Source: Candidatus Borrarchaeum weybense (lineage in GTDB: Archaea > Asgardarchaeota > Sifarchaeia > Borrarchaeales > Borrarchaeaceae). Taken from it: 64,000 bases of DNA. Of the stretch, positions 26,190 to 35,696 are shown piece after piece. Numbering within the stretch: position 1 is the stretch's first letter; every line of letters starts with the position of its first letter. The position numbers and the translations under genes were made by a program. The stretch lies in assembly GCA_019057385.1 (NCBI GenBank), contig JAHQJS010000007.1:773685-837684 (forward strand), in the 5' to 3' direction. The notes under the pieces were generated by a model. It did not search any database and was not told the DNA's origin. It was given only the letters and a program-made list of their open reading frames with translations.

Positions 26190-27066
26190 TTAGTTTAACC
26201 TCTGAAAAATAATTTTGTGAGAACTCGTAAAGGATCCGTTTTAAAAACTTATCTTAGTTACAGTTACAGATTTGAACTATATCACAGCTTCAAGTCTTAG
26301 TTAGCTACAATGTCCTTATTGACAACGCGTTCTGTCAATTACATTAAAATGGAACTGGAAAAAAATCTTCTTGTTGGAAAGGATATCTATTTTTATTTTC
26401 TTTTTTATTTGTTCTTTTTCTATTTTCATCCGTTTTCACGTAAACTCAAACTCCTAAAGGTGCTACTTACATCTGTTAACAGAAACTAAGGAAACGATGG
26501 TAGAGTTCCAGAAAGAAGTTCTTGAGCGAGTTTTACAAGTTTCGATCTAAAATGAGGAGAGTCGAACTTATTTCGTCTTGCCCTTCTCAAAAGAAAGTAA
26601 CAAATAGATTCTACACGATCTTTTTTCGAATTAACATTCACTTTCAAAGCACCTCATAGATAAATACAGCAAAAGGTGTAATATAGAGAGGCAGAGGGTA
26701 AGATGAAACTGAATTCTTCATAAAAAGCGCGATTTAATTGCTATCTTAAATTATTAGAACTATCTGCCAATGATATTCTTAGAGGTTGCAAAGTAGTCAA
26801 AAAAATAGTGAGAACACTAAGAAAATACAAAAGAGAAGTCCATTACGATGAAGTCGTCCAATAAACGACGTTATTCGTTGTCCAAAAGGACGAAACATTA
26901 CTATCTGCTTGATAGCAATAACACGTACTAATAAATTCTTAGATTGCGGATAAAAACCTCAGAATCTATAAAAATATGATATACAACATCAAAGATAGAT
27001 ACAGTAGTAGATCGAATTCTTATTATCTGTATGTAGACATTATCGCCAGTGAGGAGCCTTTTTTGT
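26190..27066. other. Gene-poor gap
   Basis: About 870 bp without a convincing gene. A 46-codon frame near 26725-26865 ends KREVHYDEVVQ but has no start or recognisable domain. The composition is AT-rich with many stops in all frames. It could be a decayed locus. Confidence 0.4.
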
Positions 27067-27519
27067 ATGAGAGAGGAACCAAATAAAGGGGACTTATGTA
27101 AACCGCAATGCTATATGCCATGTCCGTGTCTTAAGCATGAAAGTGACCAAGAAACGCTCTGTATCAATGGAGAAGAAGTTAAAGATGTCCAATTTGTGGA
27201 TCTCGGTTTCATACCAACCTGTATGTTTACTGATAAGGTTCCAGATAACTCACTTTGTTTAAACATAGTTTACTCAGACGAAAATGGCTTTATTAGATGT
27301 GGAACAAGTAAAAGACGCATCAAAGTTAGAAATAATCACATATCCACTGAAGACTATTTAAATGCACTAACACAAGTAAAAGAACTTTATAATGGAAATT
27401 CAATCAAGATTAATTCGTGTCCAGAATGTCTCTACAAAATCATTGTTAGTCAACTCGAACTGCAAGAAGAACAAAGAACCGAGGAGAAAGAGTATGTTAA
27501 CGCGTCTAGCAATTGTTGA
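27067..27519 (+). CDS. Cys-rich hypothetical protein
   Basis: 150 residues from the ATG at 27067, preceded by GTGAGGAG; a GTG at 27049 would add six. N-terminal CKPQCYMPCPCLKH and C-terminal SCPECLYKI, plus several single cysteines, suggest metal binding. The frame ends in Glu-rich EEQRTEEKEY. The next gene starts inside it (26-bp overlap), so the two are coupled. No family recognised. Confidence 0.5.
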   Translation: MREEPNKGDLCKPQCYMPCPCLKHESDQETLCINGEEVKDVQFVDLGFIPTCMFTDKVPDNSLCLNIVYSDENGFIRCGTSKRRIKVRNNHISTEDYLNALTQVKELYNGNSIKINSCPECLYKIIVSQLELQEEQRTEEKEYVNASSNC

Positions 27520-27904
27520 TCTCACAAATAATGATATTTTGCTCCCAGTTTCATTTTTAGAAGATTTTAGGAAAAATAATTCACAAAAAGTAGCTATGGT
27601 TTATTCAAATCAGTCAAAAACAATACACTTTTTTTCTTTGAGGAATGGGACTGATTGGATCCTAAAAATCCAGATTGAGTTCTTTCCACCTATTCGATCC
27701 TCTAACGTTACAAAACTTCTAGAAATCTTAAAAGAACGTTTTGATCGAATTGTGTTTTCTACTGGGATCTGTAATTACGAAGATGATTGTTTATGGGAAG
27801 GTTATGCAACAAATCACTTATTACCAGATCTAGAAGTAGTTAAACAGGAACTTTCAGAAGTCCCAGAATTGAAAAAAATTGAATTAAATATACAAGAAGC
27901 ATAG
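27494..27904 (+). CDS. Hypothetical protein, translationally coupled
   Basis: 136 residues from the ATG at 27494, chosen because GAGGAG precedes it; the frame is open further up but that part overlaps the Cys-rich gene. LTRLAIVDLTNNDILLPVSF, ILKIQIEFFPPI and then a helix-strand end (FDRIVFSTGICNYEDDC) indicate a mixed alpha/beta domain, perhaps ACT-like. No family recognised. Confidence 0.5.
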   Translation: MLTRLAIVDLTNNDILLPVSFLEDFRKNNSQKVAMVYSNQSKTIHFFSLRNGTDWILKIQIEFFPPIRSSNVTKLLEILKERFDRIVFSTGICNYEDDCLWEGYATNHLLPDLEVVKQELSEVPELKKIELNIQEA

Positions 27905-28407
27905 CTCTGATTATTCTTAGACCTATATGAAAAACCATTTTTTAGTGATTTTAGATTTCGTTATTAGATTTTTTTGTATAATATCTTTTTTGTCGGGTTA
28001 TTTCTCGTAAACCGAAATACGCGATGAGTGCGCGCAGATATAAATATATTGTTTTTCAAAATAAAGGTAAAATATGAATTTTTTTAAAATTTTAATTTTT
28101 TAATCGGATTCTTTTTCGAAATAAAGTTTTCAATAATAAAACATTTGTATTTTAAACTATCTTTTTATACAAATAAAAGTATTCTTAGTGACATCATTTT
28201 CATTATATTAAGTTTTTAACTGATATACATTAAATAAATGGCTATTTTTGTCTCTTATACCCTAGAAATAGTAATATAACTGATTTAAGAAAACTTTACT
28301 TTGTAATTAAGTGGGTTTGCATAAACAATAGTAATTTACTGGTAACTCAAGACATTGAAGTCAATTAAGTTTTTCTTGTTTGCGCGCTCAAAATAGATCT
28401 CAAACTG
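27905..28407. other. AT-rich intergenic region
   Basis: About 500 bp with very low GC and no supported gene. A box-A-like ATATAAATATATTG lies at about 28038-28050. The region leads into the TTCGAA array upstream of the AAA+ genes. Confidence 0.4.
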
Positions 28408-28449
28408 TTCGAACTATTTTTTATCTTCGAAGTATTCGAAGCATTCGAA
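28408..28449 (+). promoter_or_regulatory. Phased TTCGAA array upstream of the AAA+-wHTH genes
   Basis: TTCGAA occurs at 28408, 28426, 28435 and 28444. The last three are 9 bp apart and the first is 18 bp (two periods) away. AAATATTTATG, a box A candidate, follows directly at 28448-28458, about 80 bp before the start of the first AAA+ gene. Such a phased array next to box A suggests cooperative binding of a regulator; the wHTH-bearing proteins it precedes are obvious candidates. Confidence 0.6.
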
Positions 28450-28536
28450 ATATTTATGAATAGGAACAGAATAATTGTATAATTAGAACAACAGCTTATC
28501 TGAAATCCTATTTAATTATCTTGAAGGTATAAAAAA

Positions 28537-29694
28537 TTGCCCCCTATTAACAATAAAACTATATTGGAAGGGTTCAAAAAGGGGCAAGCTTTAGGTCGAA
28601 AAGCACTTTCGTCTTATGTAAGGTGGGGCTTTTCAGATCAACCGTTTCAAAAAGATCTCGTTTACTCATTTGATGAGTTCTATGTTGATTTTCAGACTCA
28701 AGATTTTTCTGTATGGCTTGGGGCAATTAGCAAACTCTCCAAAGAAGTAAATAAAAAAGCAGCGCTTATGATAGGTCCCATGTATATTGGAAAAACTACG
28801 CTCATTAGAAAAGTAGCGAACGTATTAAATAGAGAATATATCCCTACAAAATGCATTTCTGTTCCTAAAACAATAAATGGCTTTATCCTCCAATTAAGAC
28901 GTGAGGATCTAATTGACACACAACTGATTTTTTTGGATGATTCAGATATACTATTTAATGACATCTCAATGATTATAGATGAGATTTCTCAGAATATTGA
29001 GGCAGAATACACAATAATACTTGCCATTTCGCCATCTACATACTTATGGCTTTGGAAAAATGAACCTGCCATGCTGGATCAACATATTCTTGACTCTTAC
29101 AAATTAAGGACTTTTGATCAGGATACGACTATAGATCTTCTTCAAAGAAGAATTGACCATTTTAAAGAAGGAACTAGCCCACAGGCATTTTCTAACGATG
29201 CTTTAGCAAAAATAGCTTATTATGCAATGGGATTACCGGGCTTGGCACTAGAACTAGCAGAGAGTTGTCTTGATTTTGAAATTGAAACCATCACAACAGA
29301 TTATGTTGATGGAAGGGCAAAAGAACTCAATTATGAAATCGCAAAAAGAATTGCAGAAGGAGATCATGAGTATTGGAAAGGATCACGTGGCGAGATATTA
29401 AGAGAACTAGCAATTTCACTTAGCCCAGTTGAACAACAACAATTGAAAGAGTTACGGGGTGCTCGTAAAAAAGAGAATTTAATTGAATTAGAAGGAACGA
29501 GTAGTGCTGAATTAGTTGAGCGAATTAGTCTATCGAGTCAAGGAACAACTTCATATCATCTCAAAAAATTGATTGAAGGAGGAATTGTAAAACAAACCAA
29601 AGTAGGACGTAATCAAATATACACGATTCACTCTACAATAAGCAACGCTGTTGAGTTAGCCTTAATGTCATCAGCAATGATCAATTCATCTTAA
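28537..29694 (+). CDS. AAA+/STAND-type ATPase with C-terminal winged helix (first of tandem pair)
   Basis: 385 residues from a TTG. FKKGQALGRKALSSYVRWGF opens both this protein and its neighbour. Walker A is GPMYIGKTTL (about 80-89), Walker B LIFLDDSD (about 130-137), followed by ILAISPSTYLWLW at the sensor-1 position. YYAMGLPGLALELAESCL matches the lid helix of Orc1/Cdc6-like and MarR-linked AAA+ proteins. Residues about 300-365 (SSAELVERISLSSQGTTSYH, HLKKLIEGGIVKQTK) form a winged helix. It may be an ATP-dependent transcription or DNA-binding factor. It shares the same plan as the protein at 29755-31023. Confidence 0.75.
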   Translation: MPPINNKTILEGFKKGQALGRKALSSYVRWGFSDQPFQKDLVYSFDEFYVDFQTQDFSVWLGAISKLSKEVNKKAALMIGPMYIGKTTLIRKVANVLNREYIPTKCISVPKTINGFILQLRREDLIDTQLIFLDDSDILFNDISMIIDEISQNIEAEYTIILAISPSTYLWLWKNEPAMLDQHILDSYKLRTFDQDTTIDLLQRRIDHFKEGTSPQAFSNDALAKIAYYAMGLPGLALELAESCLDFEIETITTDYVDGRAKELNYEIAKRIAEGDHEYWKGSRGEILRELAISLSPVEQQQLKELRGARKKENLIELEGTSSAELVERISLSSQGTTSYHLKKLIEGGIVKQTKVGRNQIYTIHSTISNAVELALMSSAMINSS

Positions 29695-29754
29695 TAAAGA
29701 AATATGATGTTCCATTGTTATGAAATTTTGGGAGAGAAAAGAAGAGGTTTATAA

Positions 29755-31023
29755 ATGGCAATTATTGATCAAAAAAAGTTCCTCGCTTCAATAAAGAAAG
29801 GATTAACTCTTGGAACAAAAGCTCTCTCCCTGTATCAATTATTTGGTTTTCGTGAACGACCTTTTAAGGAAGATTTGATTGAAAGAAATAGTTACTTATT
29901 TGTCCCTCCGCAATTATTTTACGAACATAGCCAAAGTCTAGCATCATGGATCACAGCCTGTCATTCCGCTGGCAAGAATGGACTGATAATAGGACCGCCC
30001 GATGTTGGAAAATCAACCTTAGCAAAATTTTTTGTTGAGGAATTGGTCAAACTTGCAGAAGAAATAAGGATTAAATGTCACTATATTCAATTAAAGGGTT
30101 TGACGGAAGCTTCTGAAACAAATCAAAACCCAGAAGAAGTTGTTATAGGTAGTCCACATTCAATTGGGTTAATAGCTGAACTAGAGAATAGAAATTTAAC
30201 TGAAACTGATATTCTCTTAATTGATGATATTGAAACAGGTTTACAAAAAGAAAACTTCATAGACGAACTCTTACGATATATGCGATCCAAAAACCAAACC
30301 ATTATTGGTATTACAACTCCTTCAGTGCCTTCAGAACTTATTGATATTTTTGATGATGTTTACAAGATAAAGTCTATTGAATTCGATACCATTGTAAAAA
30401 TATTGAAGACAAGAATATTGTATTACAAGGAAAATGATGATAAAAGAAATAACACCTCGGATTTGACTCCTTTTACTGATGCGGCAATTAATAAGATTGC
30501 AGAGTATTCAATGGGGTTGCCAGGTCTCGCTCTAGATTTGGCAGATTCATGTTTACGAGGAATCTCTAATGCGAAAGAAATTACCCCAGAAAGTGTTGAT
30601 CTCATAGCTGAAGAATTACAATACCCAATTGCTAAAGATATAGAAATGGGGCAAGGTATAGGCTATTTTGAAGTGGAAGGTGGAGAAAAGAAAAGAAAAG
30701 AATTGAATTTGAGTCTAACTGATAGTAAGGCAAGTATTTTGAAAGAAATTCTTTTTCAATCACGAATACATCCTGAAAAACCAGGAATTACAAATACTAA
30801 ACTCTCAAAGAGCACCAGGATTTCTATTCAAGCTCACACAATTTCTTATCATACAAACATCTTGGAAAAATGTAAGATCTTAGAAGTTCAAGAGGGGCTG
30901 CGGGAAAAGAAAAGAGGAAATTTCAGATATTTTACAGTAAAAAAGCCGATAATGAATGCTATCGAATTAAAAATTCTATCTCAAAAACCACCGACATCTT
31001 CAGAGGTGATAGTAAAGCGTTAA
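29755..31023 (+). CDS. AAA+/STAND-type ATPase with C-terminal winged helix (second of tandem pair)
   Basis: 422 residues, ATG preceded by AGAGG. It shares FLASIKKGLTLGTKALSLYQ at the start, Walker A GPPDVGKSTL (about 79-88), Walker B DILLIDDIE (about 152-160) and GITTPSVPSEL at sensor 1 with the upstream gene. MGLPGLALDLADSCL is nearly identical to the partner's lid helix. The C-terminal NTKLSKSTRISIQAHTISYH and LREKKRGNFRYFTV make the winged helix. The two proteins differ in the insert after Walker A. They probably form a hetero-oligomer or recently diverged pair. Confidence 0.75.
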   Translation: MAIIDQKKFLASIKKGLTLGTKALSLYQLFGFRERPFKEDLIERNSYLFVPPQLFYEHSQSLASWITACHSAGKNGLIIGPPDVGKSTLAKFFVEELVKLAEEIRIKCHYIQLKGLTEASETNQNPEEVVIGSPHSIGLIAELENRNLTETDILLIDDIETGLQKENFIDELLRYMRSKNQTIIGITTPSVPSELIDIFDDVYKIKSIEFDTIVKILKTRILYYKENDDKRNNTSDLTPFTDAAINKIAEYSMGLPGLALDLADSCLRGISNAKEITPESVDLIAEELQYPIAKDIEMGQGIGYFEVEGGEKKRKELNLSLTDSKASILKEILFQSRIHPEKPGITNTKLSKSTRISIQAHTISYHTNILEKCKILEVQEGLREKKRGNFRYFTVKKPIMNAIELKILSQKPPTSSEVIVKR

Positions 31024-31080
31024 TTTGTATCATTGGAAAGTCAAATTGAAAAATCGTAGGTTTGAATGATAAAGAGGGCC

Positions 31081-31119
31081 AACTGGGTGAGTTAGCCAAC
31101 CCCAATGGCTAACCCAGTT
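31081..31119. terminator. Strong hairpin after the AAA+ pair
   Basis: Inner stem GTTAGCCA (31091-31098) with TGGCTAAC (31106-31113) and loop ACCCCAA; outer stem AACTGG (31081-31086) with CCAGTT (31114-31119), separated by a 4-nt bulge on one side. It lies 58 bp after the second ATPase stop and could be a terminator or a structured RNA. No U-tract follows. Confidence 0.5.
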
Positions 31120-31366
31120 TCCCCAATAAAAATGTATCGATTAGAAACAATCTATGGTTAACACTGTCCTACCAGTTAGCCCATTTTATATTTAGTATAC
31201 TTCTATGCATAAATATCTTATCGTTCTGGTTAACTACGGGCGCGCTGAAGAGGGGTAACGGGGGACCGTTTAAACCACTTAAACATTAATAAATTAAATA
31301 TTAAAATTAGAAAAGAAAATTAAGTTTGTCTTGAAGTGTTTAAAAACCGATAAAAAAGTGGTACAT

Positions 31367-31525
31367 ATGGAAAAAAAGAAAAAAAGCAATTTCTATAAGA
31401 AAAGCAAAGAGAAATTGGATTTAAACAAGTTCAAATTACGTTTGAGGGAAATAAGAACACGTACTCAAGTAGAAGTAGAAATCGCTGACTTATGGGAAAT
31501 TGCAATGTGGACCGGACAAAAATAA
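31367..31525 (+). CDS. Small basic hypothetical protein
   Basis: 52 residues from the ATG at 31367. The first half is Lys-rich (MEKKKKSNFYKKSKEKLDL) and the second carries RLREIRTRTQVEVEIADLWE, a short helix-strand. It precedes a coiled-coil gene by 45 bp on the same strand. Small size makes it uncertain. Confidence 0.35.
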   Translation: MEKKKKSNFYKKSKEKLDLNKFKLRLREIRTRTQVEVEIADLWEIAMWTGQK

Positions 31526-31570
31526 TTAACTGCCCCTAAATTAAGAACTGCCTCCTCTCGGTGTTTTAAC

Positions 31571-32068
31571 GTGAAAATAACCGATAAGAGATTTGAAGAG
31601 ACGATCGAAAGAAGAGTAATAGTAGAAGAAACGATCGAAAGAAAGATTATCGAAAACTCAATCGAAGAAAGAGTTGCGATGTTAGAAAACAAATTTGAGG
31701 AATATATATTTCTTTCAGATGAACAAATTAAGGAAATTAGAGATTTAATTCAGTTATATTATGATATCTATGGTAATAAAAGAATCTGGAGCATACTAAG
31801 ACATGAATGTAAGTTCAGTAAATTAGAAAGAGCCCCAAGATATAAGTTTCCAATAATAACAAAAATTCTATATGATTTTGTAGGCTATCATGAACCTAAA
31901 CAAGAAGATCATCCCAATAATAAACAGAATTACTACGTGGGCGATAATGGGAAATTCATGGAAGATAAAAACTCGTTTTTGGCAAATAAAAAGAAAAAGC
32001 ACCATAAAAAGAGAGTTGTAGACACTTCAGGATGCCCAAGCATTTTAAGTTTTACTTTTCAAGAATAA
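31571..32068 (+). CDS. Hypothetical protein with N-terminal coiled coil
   Basis: 165 residues from a GTG. Residues 8-60 are Glu/Arg/Ile-rich heptads (FEETIERRVIVEETIERKII), including a near-repeat of VEETIERKI. A middle part with IWSILRHECKFSKLERAPRY and a Lys/His-rich KKKKHHKKR near the end follow. No family recognised. Confidence 0.45.
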   Translation: MKITDKRFEETIERRVIVEETIERKIIENSIEERVAMLENKFEEYIFLSDEQIKEIRDLIQLYYDIYGNKRIWSILRHECKFSKLERAPRYKFPIITKILYDFVGYHEPKQEDHPNNKQNYYVGDNGKFMEDKNSFLANKKKKHHKKRVVDTSGCPSILSFTFQE

Positions 32069-32156
32069 GAATTCTGTCTAAACAATAGACTTTTATCTCT
32101 ATCTAGTTTTGTTTGAAACTAAGGATTTAGACTTTAGTAATCAGGGAGGAAATTAC

Positions 32157-32987
32157 TTGCATAAAGTTTCAGTAGAATTGATATTTACTGGAAATGAGCT
32201 CCTCATTGGGAAAACTCTGAATACAAACAGCCAGTGGTTAGCAAAACGAATTTATTCATTGGGAGCTCAAATCACCCGGATGATGAGTATTGGAGATACA
32301 CTAGATGATATTTCAACAGCTCTCTTAGAAGTAATAGGGAGAAAACCTGATATTGTAATTACGTCCGGAGGTTTAGGACCTACCTTTGATGATTTAACAT
32401 TGGATGCCGTAGCAAGAGCCACTAAGAGACCGCTAGAGCTGTCGCAAGAGGTATTAACTCTCCTTTACCAAATATACGAAGAAAAATACAAAAAAGGAAT
32501 TTCAAAAGAAAAAAAACTTTCAAAATATAAACGAAAAATGGCATATCTTCCCAAAGGAAGCATACCTCTGCCAAATAATGTAGGAACTGCACCTGGCGTT
32601 TTATTAGAGCTGGGAGAGGATAAGGGTATCAAATTGTTTTGTCTGCCAGGAGTCCCTGCTGAATTAAAAGCCATTTTTAACCAGAGCATTGCGGAAATAA
32701 TAGTGAAAATGACTGGAGATATTGAAATGGCTGAAGCACGATTTAAGACAGAGCAATTTATAGAATCAGAAATGGCAGCTTTGGTAGACAAAGTGACAAC
32801 AGCTTATCCTACCGTGTATATCAAAAGTCACCCACTCGGTTGGGAAGATACTGCTCGTGTAGAATTTCATCTTACATCAAAAGGGGAAAAGATTGAACAT
32901 ATTACAGAGAATGTAGAAAAGGCTACAGCTATGTTGAAGAAACTTGTTGTGAATGGTGGCGGAAAAATAATCGAAGAAACTGAGTAA
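32157..32987 (+). CDS. CinA-like molybdopterin-binding-fold protein (first of tandem pair)
   Basis: 276 residues from the TTG at 32157, chosen because GGGAGGA precedes it and the following HKVSVELIFTGNELLIGKT aligns with the start of the next gene. The MoaB/MogA/CinA-N fold is visible: ELIFTGNELLIGKTLNTN (start), DIVITSGGLGPTFDDLTLDA and LFCLPGVPAELKAIF. CinA N-domains can act on nicotinamide or FAD-type pyrophosphates; the bacterial amidase half is absent. A diverged copy follows at 33040, so the pair arose by tandem duplication. Confidence 0.85.
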   Translation: MHKVSVELIFTGNELLIGKTLNTNSQWLAKRIYSLGAQITRMMSIGDTLDDISTALLEVIGRKPDIVITSGGLGPTFDDLTLDAVARATKRPLELSQEVLTLLYQIYEEKYKKGISKEKKLSKYKRKMAYLPKGSIPLPNNVGTAPGVLLELGEDKGIKLFCLPGVPAELKAIFNQSIAEIIVKMTGDIEMAEARFKTEQFIESEMAALVDKVTTAYPTVYIKSHPLGWEDTARVEFHLTSKGEKIEHITENVEKATAMLKKLVVNGGGKIIEETE

Positions 32988-33039
32988 GAAAAATTAATTT
33001 CAAGATATTAGTGAAGAAATAATTGAATGAGGAACTAAG

Positions 33040-33879
33040 ATGACTGTCAATATTGAATTATTATTTACTGGAAATGAACTCCTTATCGGAAAAACGCTTA
33101 ACACCAATGCTCAGTGGTTAGCAAAACGTATCTATTCACTTGGAGCACAAGTAACCCGTATGGCTAATGTAATGGACGATCTACAAGAGATCTCTGATGA
33201 GCTACTATATATGATCAAAAGACAACCAGATATCATTATTACCTCAGGAGGTCTTGGTGCATCTTTTGATGACATGACATTAGAAGCTGTAGCTAAAGCA
33301 ACGAATAGACCACTTATTCTCGTCCAAGAGATCCTAAACGAAATTAAACGAGTTCATAAACTATTTTACGAGCGTGGCGACATCAAAGAAAACAAGGTAT
33401 CTGAATATGCAAGAAAAATGGCTTATCAGCCAAAAGATAGCAAAATGCTTGAAAATCCGGAAGGTGGAATACCAGGAGTTTTGTTAGAACTGGAAAAAAA
33501 CGTGAATATAATCTGTTTACCAGGAGTACCCGCAGAATTAAAAGCCATGTTTGATCAGATCGTCGCTGATATCATTTCTAAAATGGTTGGAGGAGATATC
33601 GCCACAGCTGGTGTTAAATTTCTAGTAGACCTAATAGAATCTGAAATTGCGATTTTAATTGAAAAGGTGATGAAGGCATATCCAAGTGTGTACATTAAGA
33701 GCAATCCATTAAGTTGGCAAGATGCTGTACGTGTTGAAATTCATCTTACATCCAGAGGGGAAGTAAATCAAGTGAATGAAAATGTAAATAATGCTGCTGA
33801 GATGCTGAAGAATCTGATTTTAAACTATGGAGGAAAAATAGAAGAAAATTCTATTATTTCTGCAAACAAGAAACAATAA
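33040..33879 (+). CDS. CinA-like molybdopterin-binding-fold protein (second of tandem pair)
   Basis: 279 residues, ATG preceded by GAGGAAC. IELLFTGNELLIGKTLNTNA, DIIITSGGLGASFDDMTLEA and IICLPGVPAELKAMF match the upstream paralog. The GLGP of the first copy is GLGA here, and the first copy has a longer loop around 110-120. Two closely related copies with one changed active-site-loop residue may form a heteromer or have divergent substrates. Confidence 0.85.
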   Translation: MTVNIELLFTGNELLIGKTLNTNAQWLAKRIYSLGAQVTRMANVMDDLQEISDELLYMIKRQPDIIITSGGLGASFDDMTLEAVAKATNRPLILVQEILNEIKRVHKLFYERGDIKENKVSEYARKMAYQPKDSKMLENPEGGIPGVLLELEKNVNIICLPGVPAELKAMFDQIVADIISKMVGGDIATAGVKFLVDLIESEIAILIEKVMKAYPSVYIKSNPLSWQDAVRVEIHLTSRGEVNQVNENVNNAAEMLKNLILNYGGKIEENSIISANKKQ

Positions 33880-33949
33880 ATAATTTAAGAAGAATAAATC
33901 TACACTAAAATGTAAATGAAAATAATAAAAGCCACATGGAGGGGAAAAA

Positions 33950-35644
33950 ATGGAAGAAGAACCTACAGAACCTTCAATACCAGAAGAAACCGAGACGACA
34001 GGGGAAGTAGAAATATTTCCGTATTTGCTTGATGATCCTTCATCATCTCTTGATGTAGAACTTGCAGTTGCGTTTATGGTGGCTGAAGTAAATCGTGAGA
34101 AAGGCGGCGGCCTAATTAGGAAAACACCAGAAGAAGTTATTATGCTTTTTTCAAAAATTGGATGGCCTTATTGGTTTATGAAAACTAAAGAAGGATCGGT
34201 GATCGCTGATGGACAAGGATTATCTGAACAGAAACTCACATTTAGTCAAGTACCTAAACCAGAAGAAATTGATAATATCCTATCTAGTAGTGAGATTGCG
34301 ACAGACTATGTAAATTCCCTAAAAAGAACTATTGAACTTCTGACAAGTCTTCCAACACAAAGCGTGCCCATTACTGCATTAGTGGAACCCGAGTTAGCAC
34401 AAAATATTGCAACACACAAGAAAAGTATAGAAAAGAAACGCCCTTTAGAGATAAAAGTAGCGATACTAGAACCTGAGATAACTAAAAATGATGCAAGAAC
34501 AATTGCGACAAATTTTGATGAACTAATGGCGGATAGAGATAATGAACTGAAGAAATTTGATGAAATAAAGAAGACTATTGAAAAAAATACGAGTACCCAC
34601 TTCAAAAAATTAGACGATAAAACGAGAGAAACACTAACAACTTATTCTGATACTGTAACAAAACTGAAAGAGGATGTCGATCAAGAAATAGTCCGTTTGA
34701 AGAGGAAAAAAGATGAAGAGCTAAAAAACACAGATATAATAAAAGAAGAGGAAGGTAAACGTATCGTAAAAAAACTCCGGACTACATTTGACCCCGTCCA
34801 AACATCCTTTTCAAATGCACAAAAGGCTGTCGAAGATTATGTTGAAAGTAAAATTCCTCCTGGTAAAGAGCCAGAGTTAGCCTTTGATTTAGCTGGTGGT
34901 GCTATTAATTACATTAAAAGTCAAATCGATTCGATTGGGGAATCACTTAAAGCGACGGAAAAAGACATCAATAATTTAAAAGAGGATTGGAAAAAGTTAA
35001 TAGCAGATGTTGAAGCGAAGAAAAAAGCAATTGTAAATAAAACTGAAGAAGAAATTGCTAATCAAAATAAGAGAATCAAAGATAAAGAAGTTGAACGCGA
35101 TAAAAAAATAAATGAGCTAAAAGAGTTTCAAAAGACAATTGAGAATTTAATCAAAGAACTATTCACTAAAATCGATGAACAAAAAAAGAGACTTCTTGAA
35201 GAAAATTCCATGCCTAAGAAATTTTTAATCCCGGAAACAGTTGCACCGATGTATCAAGAGATTAATGCAACATATTTGCCACTTTATATCACTAAATATT
35301 CTAATGAGAAACAAGAAACACGCTTTATTGTCCTTCCTGCCATTGCTTCACTGAAGGAGAAGAAAGAAATCGGTATTGACATTGGTGACAAAAAGTTACA
35401 TTCAATGATTTATACATCATTTAATGAATATGTCAAGAAGAGAATTGAGGACGCATTAAGTAAAAACAAGAATTTAAGAGATAATATCGAGCGAATCATG
35501 AATGCTAATAACTTCATTAAGGAAAAGACGATAGAATCAACGATTCAAGACGGAATAAAAACTTTAGAGGCGAAAAAAGTAATCAAAGACAAAGATGCTG
35601 AAGAATTTGCACTGGCTACCATAGAAGCATTTAGAGGTGCATAG
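33950..35644 (+). CDS. Large coiled-coil protein with globular ends, unknown
   Basis: 564 residues, ATG preceded by GGAGGGG. After an acidic Pro/Glu/Thr start comes a globular part with VEIFPYLLDDPSSS, then VIMLFSKIGWPYWFMKTKEG and SVIADGQGLSEQKLTF. Residues about 180-430 are long charged heptads broken near 285-320 (VESKIPPGKEPELAFDLAGG). A C-terminal globular part has NATYLPLYITKYSNEKQETR and FIVLPAIASLK. I recall archaeal coiled-coil families with a WP-W-motif N-domain but cannot name this one. Possibly a scaffold or SMC-like accessory protein. Confidence 0.55.
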   Translation: MEEEPTEPSIPEETETTGEVEIFPYLLDDPSSSLDVELAVAFMVAEVNREKGGGLIRKTPEEVIMLFSKIGWPYWFMKTKEGSVIADGQGLSEQKLTFSQVPKPEEIDNILSSSEIATDYVNSLKRTIELLTSLPTQSVPITALVEPELAQNIATHKKSIEKKRPLEIKVAILEPEITKNDARTIATNFDELMADRDNELKKFDEIKKTIEKNTSTHFKKLDDKTRETLTTYSDTVTKLKEDVDQEIVRLKRKKDEELKNTDIIKEEEGKRIVKKLRTTFDPVQTSFSNAQKAVEDYVESKIPPGKEPELAFDLAGGAINYIKSQIDSIGESLKATEKDINNLKEDWKKLIADVEAKKKAIVNKTEEEIANQNKRIKDKEVERDKKINELKEFQKTIENLIKELFTKIDEQKKRLLEENSMPKKFLIPETVAPMYQEINATYLPLYITKYSNEKQETRFIVLPAIASLKEKKEIGIDIGDKKLHSMIYTSFNEYVKKRIEDALSKNKNLRDNIERIMNANNFIKEKTIESTIQDGIKTLEAKKVIKDKDAEEFALATIEAFRGA

Positions 35645-35696
35645 CCGGTTTTATAATTTGCTATATATCCTTGCAACGACATATAGTCGACTATCC

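Noticed and set aside
26725..26865. 46-codon frame in the gap before 27 kb
   Set aside because: No start codon, no ribosome binding site and no recognisable domain.
28408..28449. CRISPR-like array
   Set aside because: Repeats are 6 bp with 3-bp gaps; far too short for CRISPR. No cas genes in the window.
27905..28536. Replication origin next to Orc1/Cdc6-like ATPases
   Set aside because: The region is AT-rich, but no ORB-type repeats with G-runs are visible; the TTCGAA array is better explained as an operator. The ATPases are not clear Orc1/Cdc6.
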